In this document: positions 55,899 to 63,892 of the stretch, piece by piece
How the letters are laid out: each line of letters opens with the position of its first letter
Numbering within the stretch: the first letter of the stretch is position 1
Assembly (NCBI RefSeq): GCF_003481985.1
Contig: NZ_QUMD01000016.1
Coordinates: 7,311-71,310 of the forward strand
Reading direction: 5' to 3'
Length of the DNA: 64,000 nucleotides
From: Clostridium sp. OF09-36
Lineage (GTDB): Bacteria > Bacillota > Clostridia > Lachnospirales > Lachnospiraceae
Notes under the pieces: model-generated
What the model saw: the letters and a program-made list of their open reading frames with translations, nothing else
The model's database searches: none
What the model was told of the DNA's origin: nothing
Program-made: the position numbers and the translations under genes

Positions 55899-56924
55899 TC
55901 ATACCGTATTCCGCACCTGCTCATTCACGCCCACAAGCATCTCCAGCAGATCCAGCTTCTCCACCGGTATCTTCAAAATTTTTGAGAAAAACAGCTGAAA
56001 GAATTTCAGCACATCCACCTCGGTCAACACCCGTGCATTTGCCGGTTTCCGGTAAAAATGCATGGAATCCACAACCGTCTGGCCAATCGAAATCCCGCCT
56101 GTCTCCACCGCCGTGTAGGCATCAAACCCACTGCAGATGGAACGGTCCGCAAAATACGCCACCGCCAGCGGATCATTGATCACACAGCCGATCAAATGCT
56201 CCCACTCCCAGTGGAAATCAAAATAAAATTTCGTGATCGCCTGCACAAAATTTCCCGTTTCCGCATCCAGGCGCTTCATATATTCCAACAGGTTCGGCGT
56301 CAGCACAATCTTTCTTGTGACATCCAGTCCCACCATGAAAATCTTCTTTCCAAGTTCCGCCATTGTCTCATAGACCAGCGCTGCCGCATCCGGGTCAGCC
56401 CAGTAATTGTACTCTGCCACCGGGGAACAGTTTCCGTGGCTGCGGAAACTTCCACCCATGGAAACGATCTCATCGATCATTCCAAACGCTTCCCGGTCTG
56501 TTTCGATCATCCGCGCCAGATTCGTCATCGGTCCAAGCGCAATCACAGAACAGCCGCTGCCCTCTGCCGCACAGGCACGTACCTTTTCACATAAGAAATC
56601 TACCGCCGTCTGGCTCTGTTCATACCCTTCTACTTCTGGAAGGAAACTCTCACCGAGACCATCTTCCCCGTGCGTATCCAATGCATTTACATACTCCCGT
56701 TTGAGCGGCACCGCCTCTCCGCGAAACACCGGAATATCCAGCCGGTCCATCTGTTTCAATACTTTTTTCGCATTGCCTACTCCCATCTCCACCGGGGAAT
56801 TGCCGCAGACAATGGTGATCCCTTCGACCTGCAATGTTTCCATAGATAATGCCAGCATGATAGCCAGGCTGTCATCAATCCCGGGATCACAGTCAATGAT
56901 CACACGTCTCTTTTCTTTCTCCAT
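55899..56924 (-). CDS. queK: Inosine/uridine-type nucleoside hydrolase, probable queuosine nucleosidase
   Basis: 341 residues. The family signature DCDPGIDDSLAIMLAL binds Ca2+ near the N-terminus; GPMTNLARMIE, a YNYWADPDAA motif and NDPLAVAYF complete the active site. Within the salvage operon it would hydrolyse queuosine to queuine plus ribose. Start MEKEKRRVIIDCD follows AGAGGG; the reading frame extends 276 nt upstream but that part holds the terminator and leader. First gene of the riboswitch-led operon. Confidence 0.8.
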   Translation of the reverse strand: MEKEKRRVIIDCDPGIDDSLAIMLALSMETLQVEGITIVCGNSPVEMGVGNAKKVLKQMDRLDIPVFRGEAVPLKREYVNALDTHGEDGLGESFLPEVEGYEQSQTAVDFLCEKVRACAAEGSGCSVIALGPMTNLARMIETDREAFGMIDEIVSMGGSFRSHGNCSPVAEYNYWADPDAAALVYETMAELGKKIFMVGLDVTRKIVLTPNLLEYMKRLDAETGNFVQAITKFYFDFHWEWEHLIGCVINDPLAVAYFADRSICSGFDAYTAVETGGISIGQTVVDSMHFYRKPANARVLTEVDVLKFFQLFFSKILKIPVEKLDLLEMLVGVNEQVRNTV

Positions 56925-57011
56925 TTTTTGCCCTCTTTCTTTGCAAAGACAGGGCCTGTTCCATATATTCTCTGCAAACTGCCAGAGCAGGTTTCTTTGA
57001 ATGCAGGACAA

Positions 57012-57076
57012 CAAAAAAGGTACTGTCTTTGCGTATTTTCTGAGGACCTCAGATAAACACACAAAAACAGCACCTT
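57012..57076 (-). terminator. Long-stem terminator in the queK leader
   Basis: Minus-strand AAGGTGCTGT ... ACAGTACCTT with a nearly continuous 27-bp stem through the palindrome CTGAGGTCCTCAG, then T6. It lies 160 nt downstream of the preQ1 aptamer and 88 nt before queK; it may be a delayed expression platform. Confidence 0.65.
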
Positions 57077-57190
57077 GTTCTTTGCAGATTGAAACGATTG
57101 CTATCATGATCCGCGATTCGTTATAATTATCCACAAAATCGTTACGGATTGCGAACGTTTTCCACAACTGTGCTTTGGTTATCCCACACG

Positions 57191-57220
57191 GTTCACGCAT
57201 ACGTGACCCCGCAACGGGAT
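57191..57220 (-). repeat. Dispersed palindromic repeat, copy C
   Basis: Minus-strand ATCCCGTTGCGGGGTCACG then TATGCGTGAAC in the queK leader, just after the preQ1 aptamer. It forms a hairpin GGTCACG-TATG-CGTGAACC. Confidence 0.45.
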
Positions 57221-57234
57221 TGTTCTTTTGTCTG

Positions 57235-57268
57235 CCTAGTTTTTTATCCTGGGAGGTTCCCGAACCAG
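57235..57268 (-). promoter_or_regulatory. preQ1-I riboswitch
   Basis: Minus-strand aptamer with CTGGTTCGGGAACC, then TCCCAGG and the conserved A-rich tail ATAAAAAACTAGG that forms the H-type pseudoknot. P1 pairs CTGG with CCAGG. It controls the queK-S component-queL operon. Confidence 0.87.
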
Positions 57269-57331
57269 TCGGCAGAAAATATCTGCCATTTTGCTGCAGA
57301 AATAACTTTTAACTTTCTCCACAGCCGAGAT

Positions 57332-57361
57332 AGTATAGCACAGAAAGGGCCAGGGCGTCAA
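57332..57361 (-). promoter_or_regulatory. Promoter of the queuine-salvage operon
   Basis: Minus-strand TTGACG, 18-nt spacer, TATACT, placed about 60 nt before the preQ1 aptamer. Confidence 0.6.
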
Positions 57362-57392
57362 ATACATCTTTACTGCCAAATTCAGAATTTAT

Positions 57393-57707
57393 CTACACAA
57401 TATGATTTTCATAATCCTGCAATTCATGGAAAATTGCATCAATATGAACCATATCTTTTTTGATTCGATACAGCATAAAATATCTATGTGATAAAAAATT
57501 AATTCTTCGATATCCCAATTTTTGTAATTTCGGATTCTCACACAATTTGAGACTCGATGCCACCTGCTCCAACATTCTTTTCGTTGCATCGAAATCGTTT
57601 AGAAGATTTTGTGCTGCCTGGAAATTTTCTTTTTCGAAAAGAAGATATCTCACGAAATTATCTAAATCTCCTTCTGCATCTGATGTTACAACAACTTTAT
57701 AAGCCAT
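57393..57707 (-). CDS. RelE/ParE-type toxin
   Basis: 104 residues: YKVVVTSDAEGDLDNFVRYL at the N-terminus and RINFLSHRYFMLYRIKKDMV near the C-terminus, the RelE/ParE fold. Probably a ribosome-dependent mRNA interferase, though ParE-type gyrase poisoning cannot be excluded. Starts within the last codons of its antitoxin gene (11-nt overlap). Confidence 0.85.
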   Translation of the reverse strand: MAYKVVVTSDAEGDLDNFVRYLLFEKENFQAAQNLLNDFDATKRMLEQVASSLKLCENPKLQKLGYRRINFLSHRYFMLYRIKKDMVHIDAIFHELQDYENHIV

Positions 57708-57990
57708 ATTTTGCCCTCATCTCTGCAACCATCTCATCCGCACCTCGATACTCTCCGTGATCAGCATGTTTTCTTGCTGATTCCAGCTTTTTCATCACTG
57801 CATCTTCCGACAATTCCAGAAATGGATTTGCTGTTCTCTTCTTGATTTCAAATGGAAAACCATTATTCGCCACTGCCTGAGTAAGAAACATTCGAATTGC
57901 TGTTGTCGTATCAGTTCCTAATTCTCTAAACAAATTATCCGATTTCAATTTCAGTTCATCATCCACTCTTACCTGTATTGTACTTGCCAT
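57697..57990 (-). CDS. RelB/DinJ-type antitoxin
   Basis: 97 residues: ribbon-helix-helix N-terminus (STIQVRVDDELKLKSDNLFR ... TTTAIRMFLTQAV), as in DinJ/RelB. Neutralises the toxin and probably represses the pair's promoter. AT-rich upstream region 57991-58080 is likely the promoter. Confidence 0.87.
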   Translation of the reverse strand: MASTIQVRVDDELKLKSDNLFRELGTDTTTAIRMFLTQAVANNGFPFEIKKRTANPFLELSEDAVMKKLESARKHADHGEYRGADEMVAEMRAKYGL

Positions 57991-58094
57991 AAATACACCT
58001 CCATTTTTACATATGCCATCTCTGTTAATATAATTATATGCTATTTCATTAGTAAATCAATACAATTTTATTGCTTTTCATTTTTCACGTGTCA

Positions 58095-58215
58095 TGGTAA
58101 AATGTAACGAGTGCAAGAGGGCCAGGAACATGCTTGCACAGTCATGGCGAACGGCAAGGCAATCAAGTGACGTAAATCACAGTCAGTCTCCGTGAAATTA
58201 CCGACTGTGGATTGA
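58095..58215 (+). ncRNA. Structured leader or small RNA, unidentified
   Basis: Successive inverted repeats GTGCAAG/CTTGCAC (7 bp, 58112-58140 approximately) and CACAGTC/GACTGTG around an 18-nt loop (about 58180-58208), ending GTGGATTGAAAC. With a small reading frame and a strong terminator downstream this looks like one short plus-strand transcript. I do not recognise a known RNA class. Confidence 0.4.
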
Positions 58216-58230
58216 AACAAACAAGAAAGG

Positions 58231-58391
58231 ATGGAATCATTCGATGTCAGAAGAAAAAATACAGGCGGCTACGTTTTAAAACTCAGCCTCAGGGTCCGAA
58301 AATGCGGTTTAAATCCGAAAAGGAAGCCAACGAATATCTGGCAAAGCTGAAGGAAAAAAACGCAAAATACCGCAATAACGAAAATAACTAG
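58231..58391 (+). CDS. Small basic protein, frameshifted, unidentified
   Basis: The last 30 residues (MRFKSEKEANEYLAKLKEKN and on) are lysine/glutamate-rich and helical, then a stop at 58391. From an ATG at 58231 the frame would join after one added base near 58275 (TTTTAAAA run), giving 53 residues; an ATG at 58244 does not fit a single-base loss. The ribosome-binding site is weak. A terminator follows 50 nt later. Confidence 0.4.
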
Positions 58392-58440
58392 CACAATCTA
58401 CATGCACATTACATCCACATTTGTGACATGCCTTGCATCA

Positions 58441-58480
58441 AAAAACTGCCACTTTCCACTAGGAAATGGCAGTTTTTGGT
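58441..58480. terminator. Bidirectional terminator
   Basis: AAAACTGCCA-C-TTTCC / GGAAA-T-GGCAGTTTT with a 4-nt loop and T/A runs on both sides. It can end the small plus-strand unit and the enolase transcript on the minus strand. Confidence 0.88.
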
Positions 58481-58576
58481 TATTAAATCCTCATAAGATC
58501 ATCGCAAGTGCAAAGTTGAAACTGCATCAAACAATACGCTGACTAACACTTTGATATTTCCAAACGAATCAACTGA

Positions 58577-59872
58577 CTAACGTTTGATATTAAACGCCTT
58601 CACGCCCGGAAACTGTGCTGCCACACCAAGCTCCTCCTCGATGCGGAGCAGCTGGTTGTATTTTGCCACACGCTCACTTCTGCTCGGTGCGCCGGTCTTG
58701 ATCTGGCAGGTGTTGAGCGCTACAGCCAGGTCTGCGATCGTGGTATCCTCGGTCTCACCGGAACGATGGGATGCGATCGCGGTATAGCCTGCTTTGTGTG
58801 CCATCTTGATTGCCTCCAGAGTCTCGGATACGGTACCGATCTGGTTTAACTTGATCAGGATGGAGTTGCCGCAGCCAAGCTCAATGCCCTTTGCAAGACG
58901 CTCGGTGTTGGTTACGAATAAGTCATCTCCAACCAGCTGAACCTTATCACCGAGTTCTTTGGTCATCATCTGCCAGCCTTCCCAGTCTTCCTCATCCAGG
59001 CCGTCCTCGATGGAGTAGATCGGGTACTTCTCGCAAAGGTTCTTCCAGTGCTCTACCAGCTCTTTGGAAGTAAACTTCTTGCCGCTCTTCGGAAGCAGGT
59101 ACTCGCCCTTCTTACCGCTCTTCCACTCACTGGATGCAGCATCCATGGCCAGAACAAAATCGGTACCCGGCTTATATCCTGCCTTCTCAACTGCTTCCAG
59201 AATTACCTGGATTGCTTCCTCATCGCTGCCAAGATCCGGTGCGAAGCCGCCTTCATCACCGACGGAAGTTGCCAGCCCTCTGGATTTTAACAGGGCTGCC
59301 AGTGCATGGAACACCTCGGTACACCAGCGGAGACCTGCCTTGAAGCTCGGTGCGCCTGCCGGCATGACCATAAACTCCTGCACATCCACGGTATTGGCTG
59401 CATGCGCGCCGCCGTTTAAGATGTTCATCATCGGAAGCGGCAGACGGTTGCCGTTTGCGCCGCCGAGGAAACGGTACAGCGGCATTTCCATAGCGTTTGC
59501 TGCTGCTCTTGCGCTTGCGATAGAAACTGCCAGGATTGCATTTGCACCCAGCCTGGATTTATCTTTTGTGCCATCGGCCTGGATCATTGCCTGGTCAATC
59601 GCATAAACATTAGACGGATCCATGCCGCACAGAACATCAGAAATGACGGTATTGATGTTCTCCACTGCTTTGGAAACACCTTTTCCACCAAAGCGGCTCT
59701 TATCCTGATCCCGTAATTCCAGTGCCTCAAACTCACCGGTAGATGCGCCGCTCGGTGCTGCACCTCTGCCGACGGTGCCATCGGTTAAATACACCTCTGC
59801 TTCTACGGTTGGGTTTCCGCGGGAATCGATAATCTCTCTTCCAATTACTTTTTCAATTTCCAGATACATCAT
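58577..59872 (-). CDS. eno: Enolase
   Basis: 431 residues: VIGREIIDSRGNPTVEAEVY, GASTGEFEALELRD, SVGDEGGFAPDL, metal ligands in YSIEDGLDEEDW and QLVGDDLFVTN, catalytic lysine in NSILIKLNQIGT and SHRSGETED. Interconverts 2-phosphoglycerate and phosphoenolpyruvate. Of several ATGs the one at 59872 (MMYLEIEKV) has AGGAGG 8 nt upstream. Not in a glycolytic gene cluster; its promoter carries a GTTAGC-N4-ACTAAC operator. Confidence 0.97.
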   Translation of the reverse strand: MMYLEIEKVIGREIIDSRGNPTVEAEVYLTDGTVGRGAAPSGASTGEFEALELRDQDKSRFGGKGVSKAVENINTVISDVLCGMDPSNVYAIDQAMIQADGTKDKSRLGANAILAVSIASARAAANAMEMPLYRFLGGANGNRLPLPMMNILNGGAHAANTVDVQEFMVMPAGAPSFKAGLRWCTEVFHALAALLKSRGLATSVGDEGGFAPDLGSDEEAIQVILEAVEKAGYKPGTDFVLAMDAASSEWKSGKKGEYLLPKSGKKFTSKELVEHWKNLCEKYPIYSIEDGLDEEDWEGWQMMTKELGDKVQLVGDDLFVTNTERLAKGIELGCGNSILIKLNQIGTVSETLEAIKMAHKAGYTAIASHRSGETEDTTIADLAVALNTCQIKTGAPSRSERVAKYNQLLRIEEELGVAAQFPGVKAFNIKR

Positions 59873-59902
59873 AGTCATGTCCTCCTGCCTGTGCCTTATT
59901 AA

Positions 59903-59954
59903 GTTAGTTATCGCTAACCAACCACAGTCTACCACACGGCACTTTTTCTGTAAA
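59903..59954 (-). promoter_or_regulatory. Enolase promoter with GTTAGC-N4-ACTAAC operator
   Basis: Minus-strand TTTACA (59949-59954), 17-nt spacer, TAGACT (59926-59931), then the operator GTTAGCGATAACTAAC at 59903-59918, covering the probable transcription start. That position suggests repression. Confidence 0.65.
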
Positions 59955-60039
59955 TCATCCTTATTGATCATGTTTTCTCAGTATCTTCAAATTCGCTGTT
60001 TTTATTCAGAAACGAAGGAGTGTTTTCCTATAAAAATGA

Positions 60040-60083
60040 TTGACAGCATTCTGATTTATGCTATGATGTTAGCTGCAACTAAC
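60040..60083 (+). promoter_or_regulatory. feoA promoter with GTTAGC-N4-ACTAAC operator
   Basis: TTGACA (60040-60045), 16-nt spacer, TATGAT (60062-60067), immediately followed by GTTAGCTGCAACTAAC (60068-60083). Same orientation and place relative to the promoter as at eno. Confidence 0.7.
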
Positions 60084-60114
60084 TTTCTGTTAAAATGTTC
60101 CAGAGGAGGAATTT

Positions 60115-60333
60115 ATGCCACTGAATCTAGCTGAGATCAATCAGCAATATACGGTTCAAAAAATATGCGGAGATGAGGAGCAGCGCCATTATCTGGAAAC
60201 GCTTGGATTTGTGGAAAATGCCGCTATCCGCATTCTGTCTGCCTTTTTCGGCTATTATATCGGCATGATCAAGGAAAGTAAGATCGGCATCAGTGCCGAT
60301 TTTGCAAAAATGATCATTGTGCAGGCGGAATGA
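60115..60333 (+). CDS. FeoA-family protein
   Basis: 72 residues, SH3-like FeoA domain (LETLGFVENAAIRILSAFFG; final IGISADFAKMIIV). FeoA proteins assist the ferrous iron permease FeoB; no feoB is in the window, so it is a stand-alone copy. Ribosome-binding site GGAGG, 5 nt. The operator at its promoter suggests iron- or redox-linked control. Confidence 0.85.
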   Translation: MPLNLAEINQQYTVQKICGDEEQRHYLETLGFVENAAIRILSAFFGYYIGMIKESKIGISADFAKMIIVQAE

Positions 60334-60430
60334 TCTGCATAGCTTTTTGCTGCGCTCCTTCCAAGACACAGCCTATCCGATGCCGGACCGTTATTTGCGC
60401 ATCGCAACGTTTTTACAAAGGAGACCTACT

Positions 60431-62017
60431 ATGAAACGAAACAAGAGCATATTGCATCTTTACGAGATCATCCTGGTCGTGCTCATGCTGATTCTCATCC
60501 TGAATCTTTACCTTACCAAGCTTTTAGTCGATCCAGACCTCTCTTACAAAGCTATGTACCAGTCACTGTGCATGACACTGGCCTTTCTGGTTCTCTGTAT
60601 TGTTCTGGCCCTGATCCAGAGAGAGCTTCTGGCCCGCCTGCTCAACAATGTTTATAAAAAGAATTCCAGAAATCACAGTGAATCCCAGAGCCAGACCAAA
60701 AACAGCCAGGTGATCCCAACCGTATCCTCCGAATTTCTTGCAGAGAAGATCCGGCTATTCCAGTCCCAGAACGCCGGGAAACTTTTCAGTTCCGAAAATC
60801 CCTGCCAGCATCCAGTAACCGGAAAGCTTCCGATCGCACTGATTTCTACAGACATTGAAAACTTTCATTTTATCAATGACAAATATGGCTACCCGCTTGG
60901 AAATGAAATCTTAAATGTCGTCTACGAGGAACTTACTGCTTCCTCGCTTTCCCTGTTCACTGCCCGCTTTTTCTCCGATGTTTTTATCAGTATTGCTGAT
61001 GTAAGCAGGCAGACCGGGGATGCACTCCGGGAACAGATCCAGAGTCTTGACCAGAAGATCTGCAGCCGGATCCGCGATACCTATCACATCAGCTTCTTCC
61101 GGACCAACTCCGGCATCTACCTGATCCCGGAAGAAGAAACCAAGCCGGAAACCATGATTTCCTGTGCCAACGTGGCAAGGCGGATCGCCAAAAAACTCAT
61201 CAGCCACACCTGCCTTTACTCCGACGAGATCGACCGGAAAGAAAAAATGCAGGCGGAGATCCTGCATTCCTTCCACAGCACCCTGGAAAACCATGAATTT
61301 GAAATATATTTCCAGCCTAAGGTCAACACGATCACCCAGACTGTGTCCAGCGCAGAAGTTTTGGTCCGCTGGATACGGAACGGAAAGCTGCTCTGGTCCC
61401 CAGACATCTATATTCCTCTGTTTGAACAAAATGGGTTTGTGGTCGATCTGGATTATTACGTCTACGAGCAGACCTTCCAGTGGCTCCGCAAATACGCAAG
61501 TCTGCTTCCTGCAAAATTCCGTGTCTCCTTAAATGTGTCTCCAGTCCATTTTGAGCAGCCGCATACTTTTGTTCAGAAGATTCAGGATCTCATTGATACC
61601 TACAAGATTGATCCTTCTCTTCTTACCTTTGAGATCACAGAGTCCACCTACGTCAATAACCCACTGGCTGTCAACCAGGTGATCCGCAGTCTCCAGAACC
61701 GTAACATCCAGATTTCCATGGATGATTTCGGCTCCGGCTATTCCTCCTTAAACACATTAAAGGATCTGCTGTTTGACGAAGTAAAAATTGACCGGATGTT
61801 TCTCGGGGACACCCTGTCCGAAAATGCCCATATCGTCCTGCAGGAGATTTTCCACATGCTCAAGCGTATGAAGAAAACCATCGTCTGCGAAGGCGTGGAA
61901 ACAAAAGAAATCGCAGACTTCCTGAAGCAGGAAGGCTGCGATGAGATCCAGGGCTTTTTATACTACCGCCCTATGTGTAAGGAAGATTTTGAAAAGCTGA
62001 TGGGCTGCCTGGTGTAA
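60431..62017 (+). CDS. EAL-domain c-di-GMP phosphodiesterase with degenerate GGDEF
   Basis: 528 residues: two N-terminal membrane spans (about 8-30 and 45-65), a linker, a GGDEF-like domain in which the GGDEF motif is replaced by RFFSDVFI, so cyclase activity is unlikely, and an EAL domain. EAL residues are kept: SAEVLVRW (EVL variant), NVSPVHFEQ, EITES, DDFGSGYSSL, DEVKIDR, EGVET. Probably an active membrane phosphodiesterase. Ribosome-binding site AAGGAG. Confidence 0.87.
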   Translation: MKRNKSILHLYEIILVVLMLILILNLYLTKLLVDPDLSYKAMYQSLCMTLAFLVLCIVLALIQRELLARLLNNVYKKNSRNHSESQSQTKNSQVIPTVSSEFLAEKIRLFQSQNAGKLFSSENPCQHPVTGKLPIALISTDIENFHFINDKYGYPLGNEILNVVYEELTASSLSLFTARFFSDVFISIADVSRQTGDALREQIQSLDQKICSRIRDTYHISFFRTNSGIYLIPEEETKPETMISCANVARRIAKKLISHTCLYSDEIDRKEKMQAEILHSFHSTLENHEFEIYFQPKVNTITQTVSSAEVLVRWIRNGKLLWSPDIYIPLFEQNGFVVDLDYYVYEQTFQWLRKYASLLPAKFRVSLNVSPVHFEQPHTFVQKIQDLIDTYKIDPSLLTFEITESTYVNNPLAVNQVIRSLQNRNIQISMDDFGSGYSSLNTLKDLLFDEVKIDRMFLGDTLSENAHIVLQEIFHMLKRMKKTIVCEGVETKEIADFLKQEGCDEIQGFLYYRPMCKEDFEKLMGCLV

Positions 62018-62057
62018 TAACAAGATTGCGCAGTAAACATCAAAGGAACGAGCTATG

Positions 62058-62738
62058 TTAAAGCTTCAGCGTTTTCAGGTATTCTTTCTGCCCCGGCGTG
62101 ATCCGGTAACTCTCCCGTGCTTTCTGAATTGTCTTATTATGGGTCCATGGATCCAGACGCTTCTGTTCCAGGTACGGGATCGCCGCATCCCACTGTTTCG
62201 CCAGCGCTGTTGCAAAAAACCATGCTGTCATCATGTTCACATAGTATTCCTCCGAACGGACAGCCGCCGGTAATTCCAGATACTCTGGGCAAAAATCATC
62301 ATCCAGAAACCAGCGCATCAGCATTCCCATCCCAAACCGGCAAATATATGGATGCTCTGATGGAATCCAGAGCTTTATTTTCTCTAAAAGCTCTGTCTTA
62401 TGCTTTTGAAATACTTTCGGGGAAAGACAGTCACATACAGCCCAATTATCGATGTACGGCAAAAATGTCTCCAGCGCTTCCATGCAGGCATCATAATCCT
62501 TGATTGAAGCGATCAGAAGTGCATGGAGAACGTTTTCATCATAATAAGTATGCGGAAGCTGTTTTAAAAAATCATTGGTCTCTTCCCCGTTTACCAGTTC
62601 CTTCGCCAGCTTTTTCATAGCTGGCATCCGGATGCCGATAACCTGCTCCCTTGGCAGTCCAGGAATCAATTTACTTTGAAAATCACCGTATTTTTCATCC
62701 TGTAATGCAAACAACCGTTCCCGGATCATATCTGCCAT
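62058..62738 (-). CDS. DNA alkylation repair protein (AlkD-like, HEAT repeats)
   Basis: 226 residues: GIRMPAMKKLAKELVNG, DNWAVCDCLSPKVF and RFGMGMLMRWFL are typical AlkD/ALK family segments. A base-excision glycosylase for alkylated purines, or a HEAT-repeat relative. Six bp downstream of the LUD gene on the same strand. Confidence 0.87.
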   Translation of the reverse strand: MADMIRERLFALQDEKYGDFQSKLIPGLPREQVIGIRMPAMKKLAKELVNGEETNDFLKQLPHTYYDENVLHALLIASIKDYDACMEALETFLPYIDNWAVCDCLSPKVFQKHKTELLEKIKLWIPSEHPYICRFGMGMLMRWFLDDDFCPEYLELPAAVRSEEYYVNMMTAWFFATALAKQWDAAIPYLEQKRLDPWTHNKTIQKARESYRITPGQKEYLKTLKL

Positions 62739-62744
62739 TTCCTC

Positions 62745-63371
62745 CTAAAATCCAAGATTATCATTCACAAGGATCACATGGATTCTTCCTGTATGTCTGG
62801 AATATCTTGTGATCAAAAACTGACAGCAGATGGTATCCGGTGACTTGCAGTCAAAGCATTTTCCCTTTTCTTTGCAAGGAATCTTGTAATCAAACCGCTG
62901 TGCGTTCGCAGGTGCAGCCACATTTCTGGCACGCTTCATTGCAGCATCAAGATCGGAACATACCTTATTGATCCCTACAATAAAAATAACCTTTCTCGGT
63001 CCCTGTGCAATGCAGGATACCCGGTTGGAATTTCCATCAATGTTTACCATAATTCCATCATCCGTGATCGCATTTGCGCTGCTTAAAAATACATCTGCGT
63101 CGTATGCTGCCATTAATGCCGCTCTGCGCTCCATTTTATCACGGTCCATATAATTGTAGTTTCCTTCTTCCAGTGCCTTGATCAATCCGATCTCATGCGC
63201 ACTCATACAGCCGCCCATAGCAATGCTGCTTCCTTCCGGAATCAGCTGTAATGCCTGTTTCAGTGCTTCTTCCTTGTCCGCCGCATAATAACCGCTCATG
63301 TTTCGTGACTCCAGCCCTTTGATCACAGTCCGCGCCAGACATTCATTTCTTTTTACGAGATTTTCATTCAT
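62745..63371 (-). CDS. LUD-domain (LutC/YkgG-like) protein
   Basis: 208 residues: MGGCMSAHEIGLIKAL, DVFLSSANAITDDGIMVNID and VIFIVGINKVCSDLDAAMKR match the stand-alone LUD family (DUF162) common in Clostridia. C-terminal cysteines (CKEKGKCFDCKSPDTICC) could bind a cluster. Related to lactate-utilisation proteins, but without LutA/LutB here the role is unknown. Confidence 0.85.
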   Translation of the reverse strand: MNENLVKRNECLARTVIKGLESRNMSGYYAADKEEALKQALQLIPEGSSIAMGGCMSAHEIGLIKALEEGNYNYMDRDKMERRAALMAAYDADVFLSSANAITDDGIMVNIDGNSNRVSCIAQGPRKVIFIVGINKVCSDLDAAMKRARNVAAPANAQRFDYKIPCKEKGKCFDCKSPDTICCQFLITRYSRHTGRIHVILVNDNLGF

Positions 63372-63546
63372 GTGATATTCCTCCGTTCTAGTCAATAATA
63401 CCCAACTCCATCCAGCCATACTTCTTTTCTATCCTCTGAATCGTCTGTTTTCATAGTTCCATTATAACGCCGCTCTTGCAAAATCTCAATTAGTTCCAGT
63501 TTCCCAGATCATAGCCTGAACATGAAACCACAAGTCCTTTGGGCAC

Positions 63547-63587
63547 AAAAAAAGCCCGGAAACCTTTGATTTTACAAGAAATTTCCG
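63547..63587 (-). terminator. Probable terminator on the minus strand
   Basis: CGGAAA...TTTCCG stem with a loop of about 19 nt, followed on the minus strand by GGC and T7. It faces transcription from the right; the gene it served is not visible. Confidence 0.5.
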
Positions 63588-63802
63588 AACATAAAATTAG
63601 AGAACCAGCAATTTAGTTTGGGTAAAAAAATAGATCGGGTGATGGGAATCGAATCCCTAACCCACTCATAATAAACTGATTATAAGGAGGATTCCAACAC
63701 TTCATCTTCTCATCGTACCGAAATCGTACCAACCACGGCAACTCATCAGCAGAAACAAGAATAACACTTTGCACACTACTTGTTAATCCCAAAATTACGA
63801 AT

Positions 63803-63849
63803 TTTAGAATTCATTCTTATTTAATCAAATAATAAGAATGAATTCTAAA
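63803..63849. repeat. 19-bp perfect inverted repeat
   Basis: TTTAGAATTCATTCTTATT and its complement separated by 9 nt, between the terminator and the group II intron end. It has no U-run of its own; it may be a mobile-element end or operator. The stretch 63590-63800 holds no gene; a motif GGGAATCGAATCCC at about 63643 resembles a tRNA T-arm but no complete tRNA can be built. Confidence 0.6.
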
Positions 63850-63892
63850 TCATGTGTATATGACAACTTTGTATTCCTCGGTTATCTCGGCA

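Noticed and set aside
57149..57200. Upstream extension of the nucleoside hydrolase frame to 57200
   Set aside because: The extra 92 codons cover a terminator and a dispersed repeat and lack a ribosome-binding site; the family N-terminus begins at 56924.
58180..58215. Single CRISPR-repeat-like sequence ending GTGGATTGAAAC
   Set aside because: The tail resembles type I-C repeats, but there is one copy only, the stem loop is 18 nt rather than 3-4 nt, and no cas genes or spacers are near.
63630..63700. tRNA-like T-arm on the minus strand (GGGATTCGATTCCC)
   Set aside because: The stem-loop geometry is wrong for a 5-bp stem with a 7-nt loop, and no anticodon arm, D arm or 5' acceptor strand can be placed. 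At most a remnant of an integration site.
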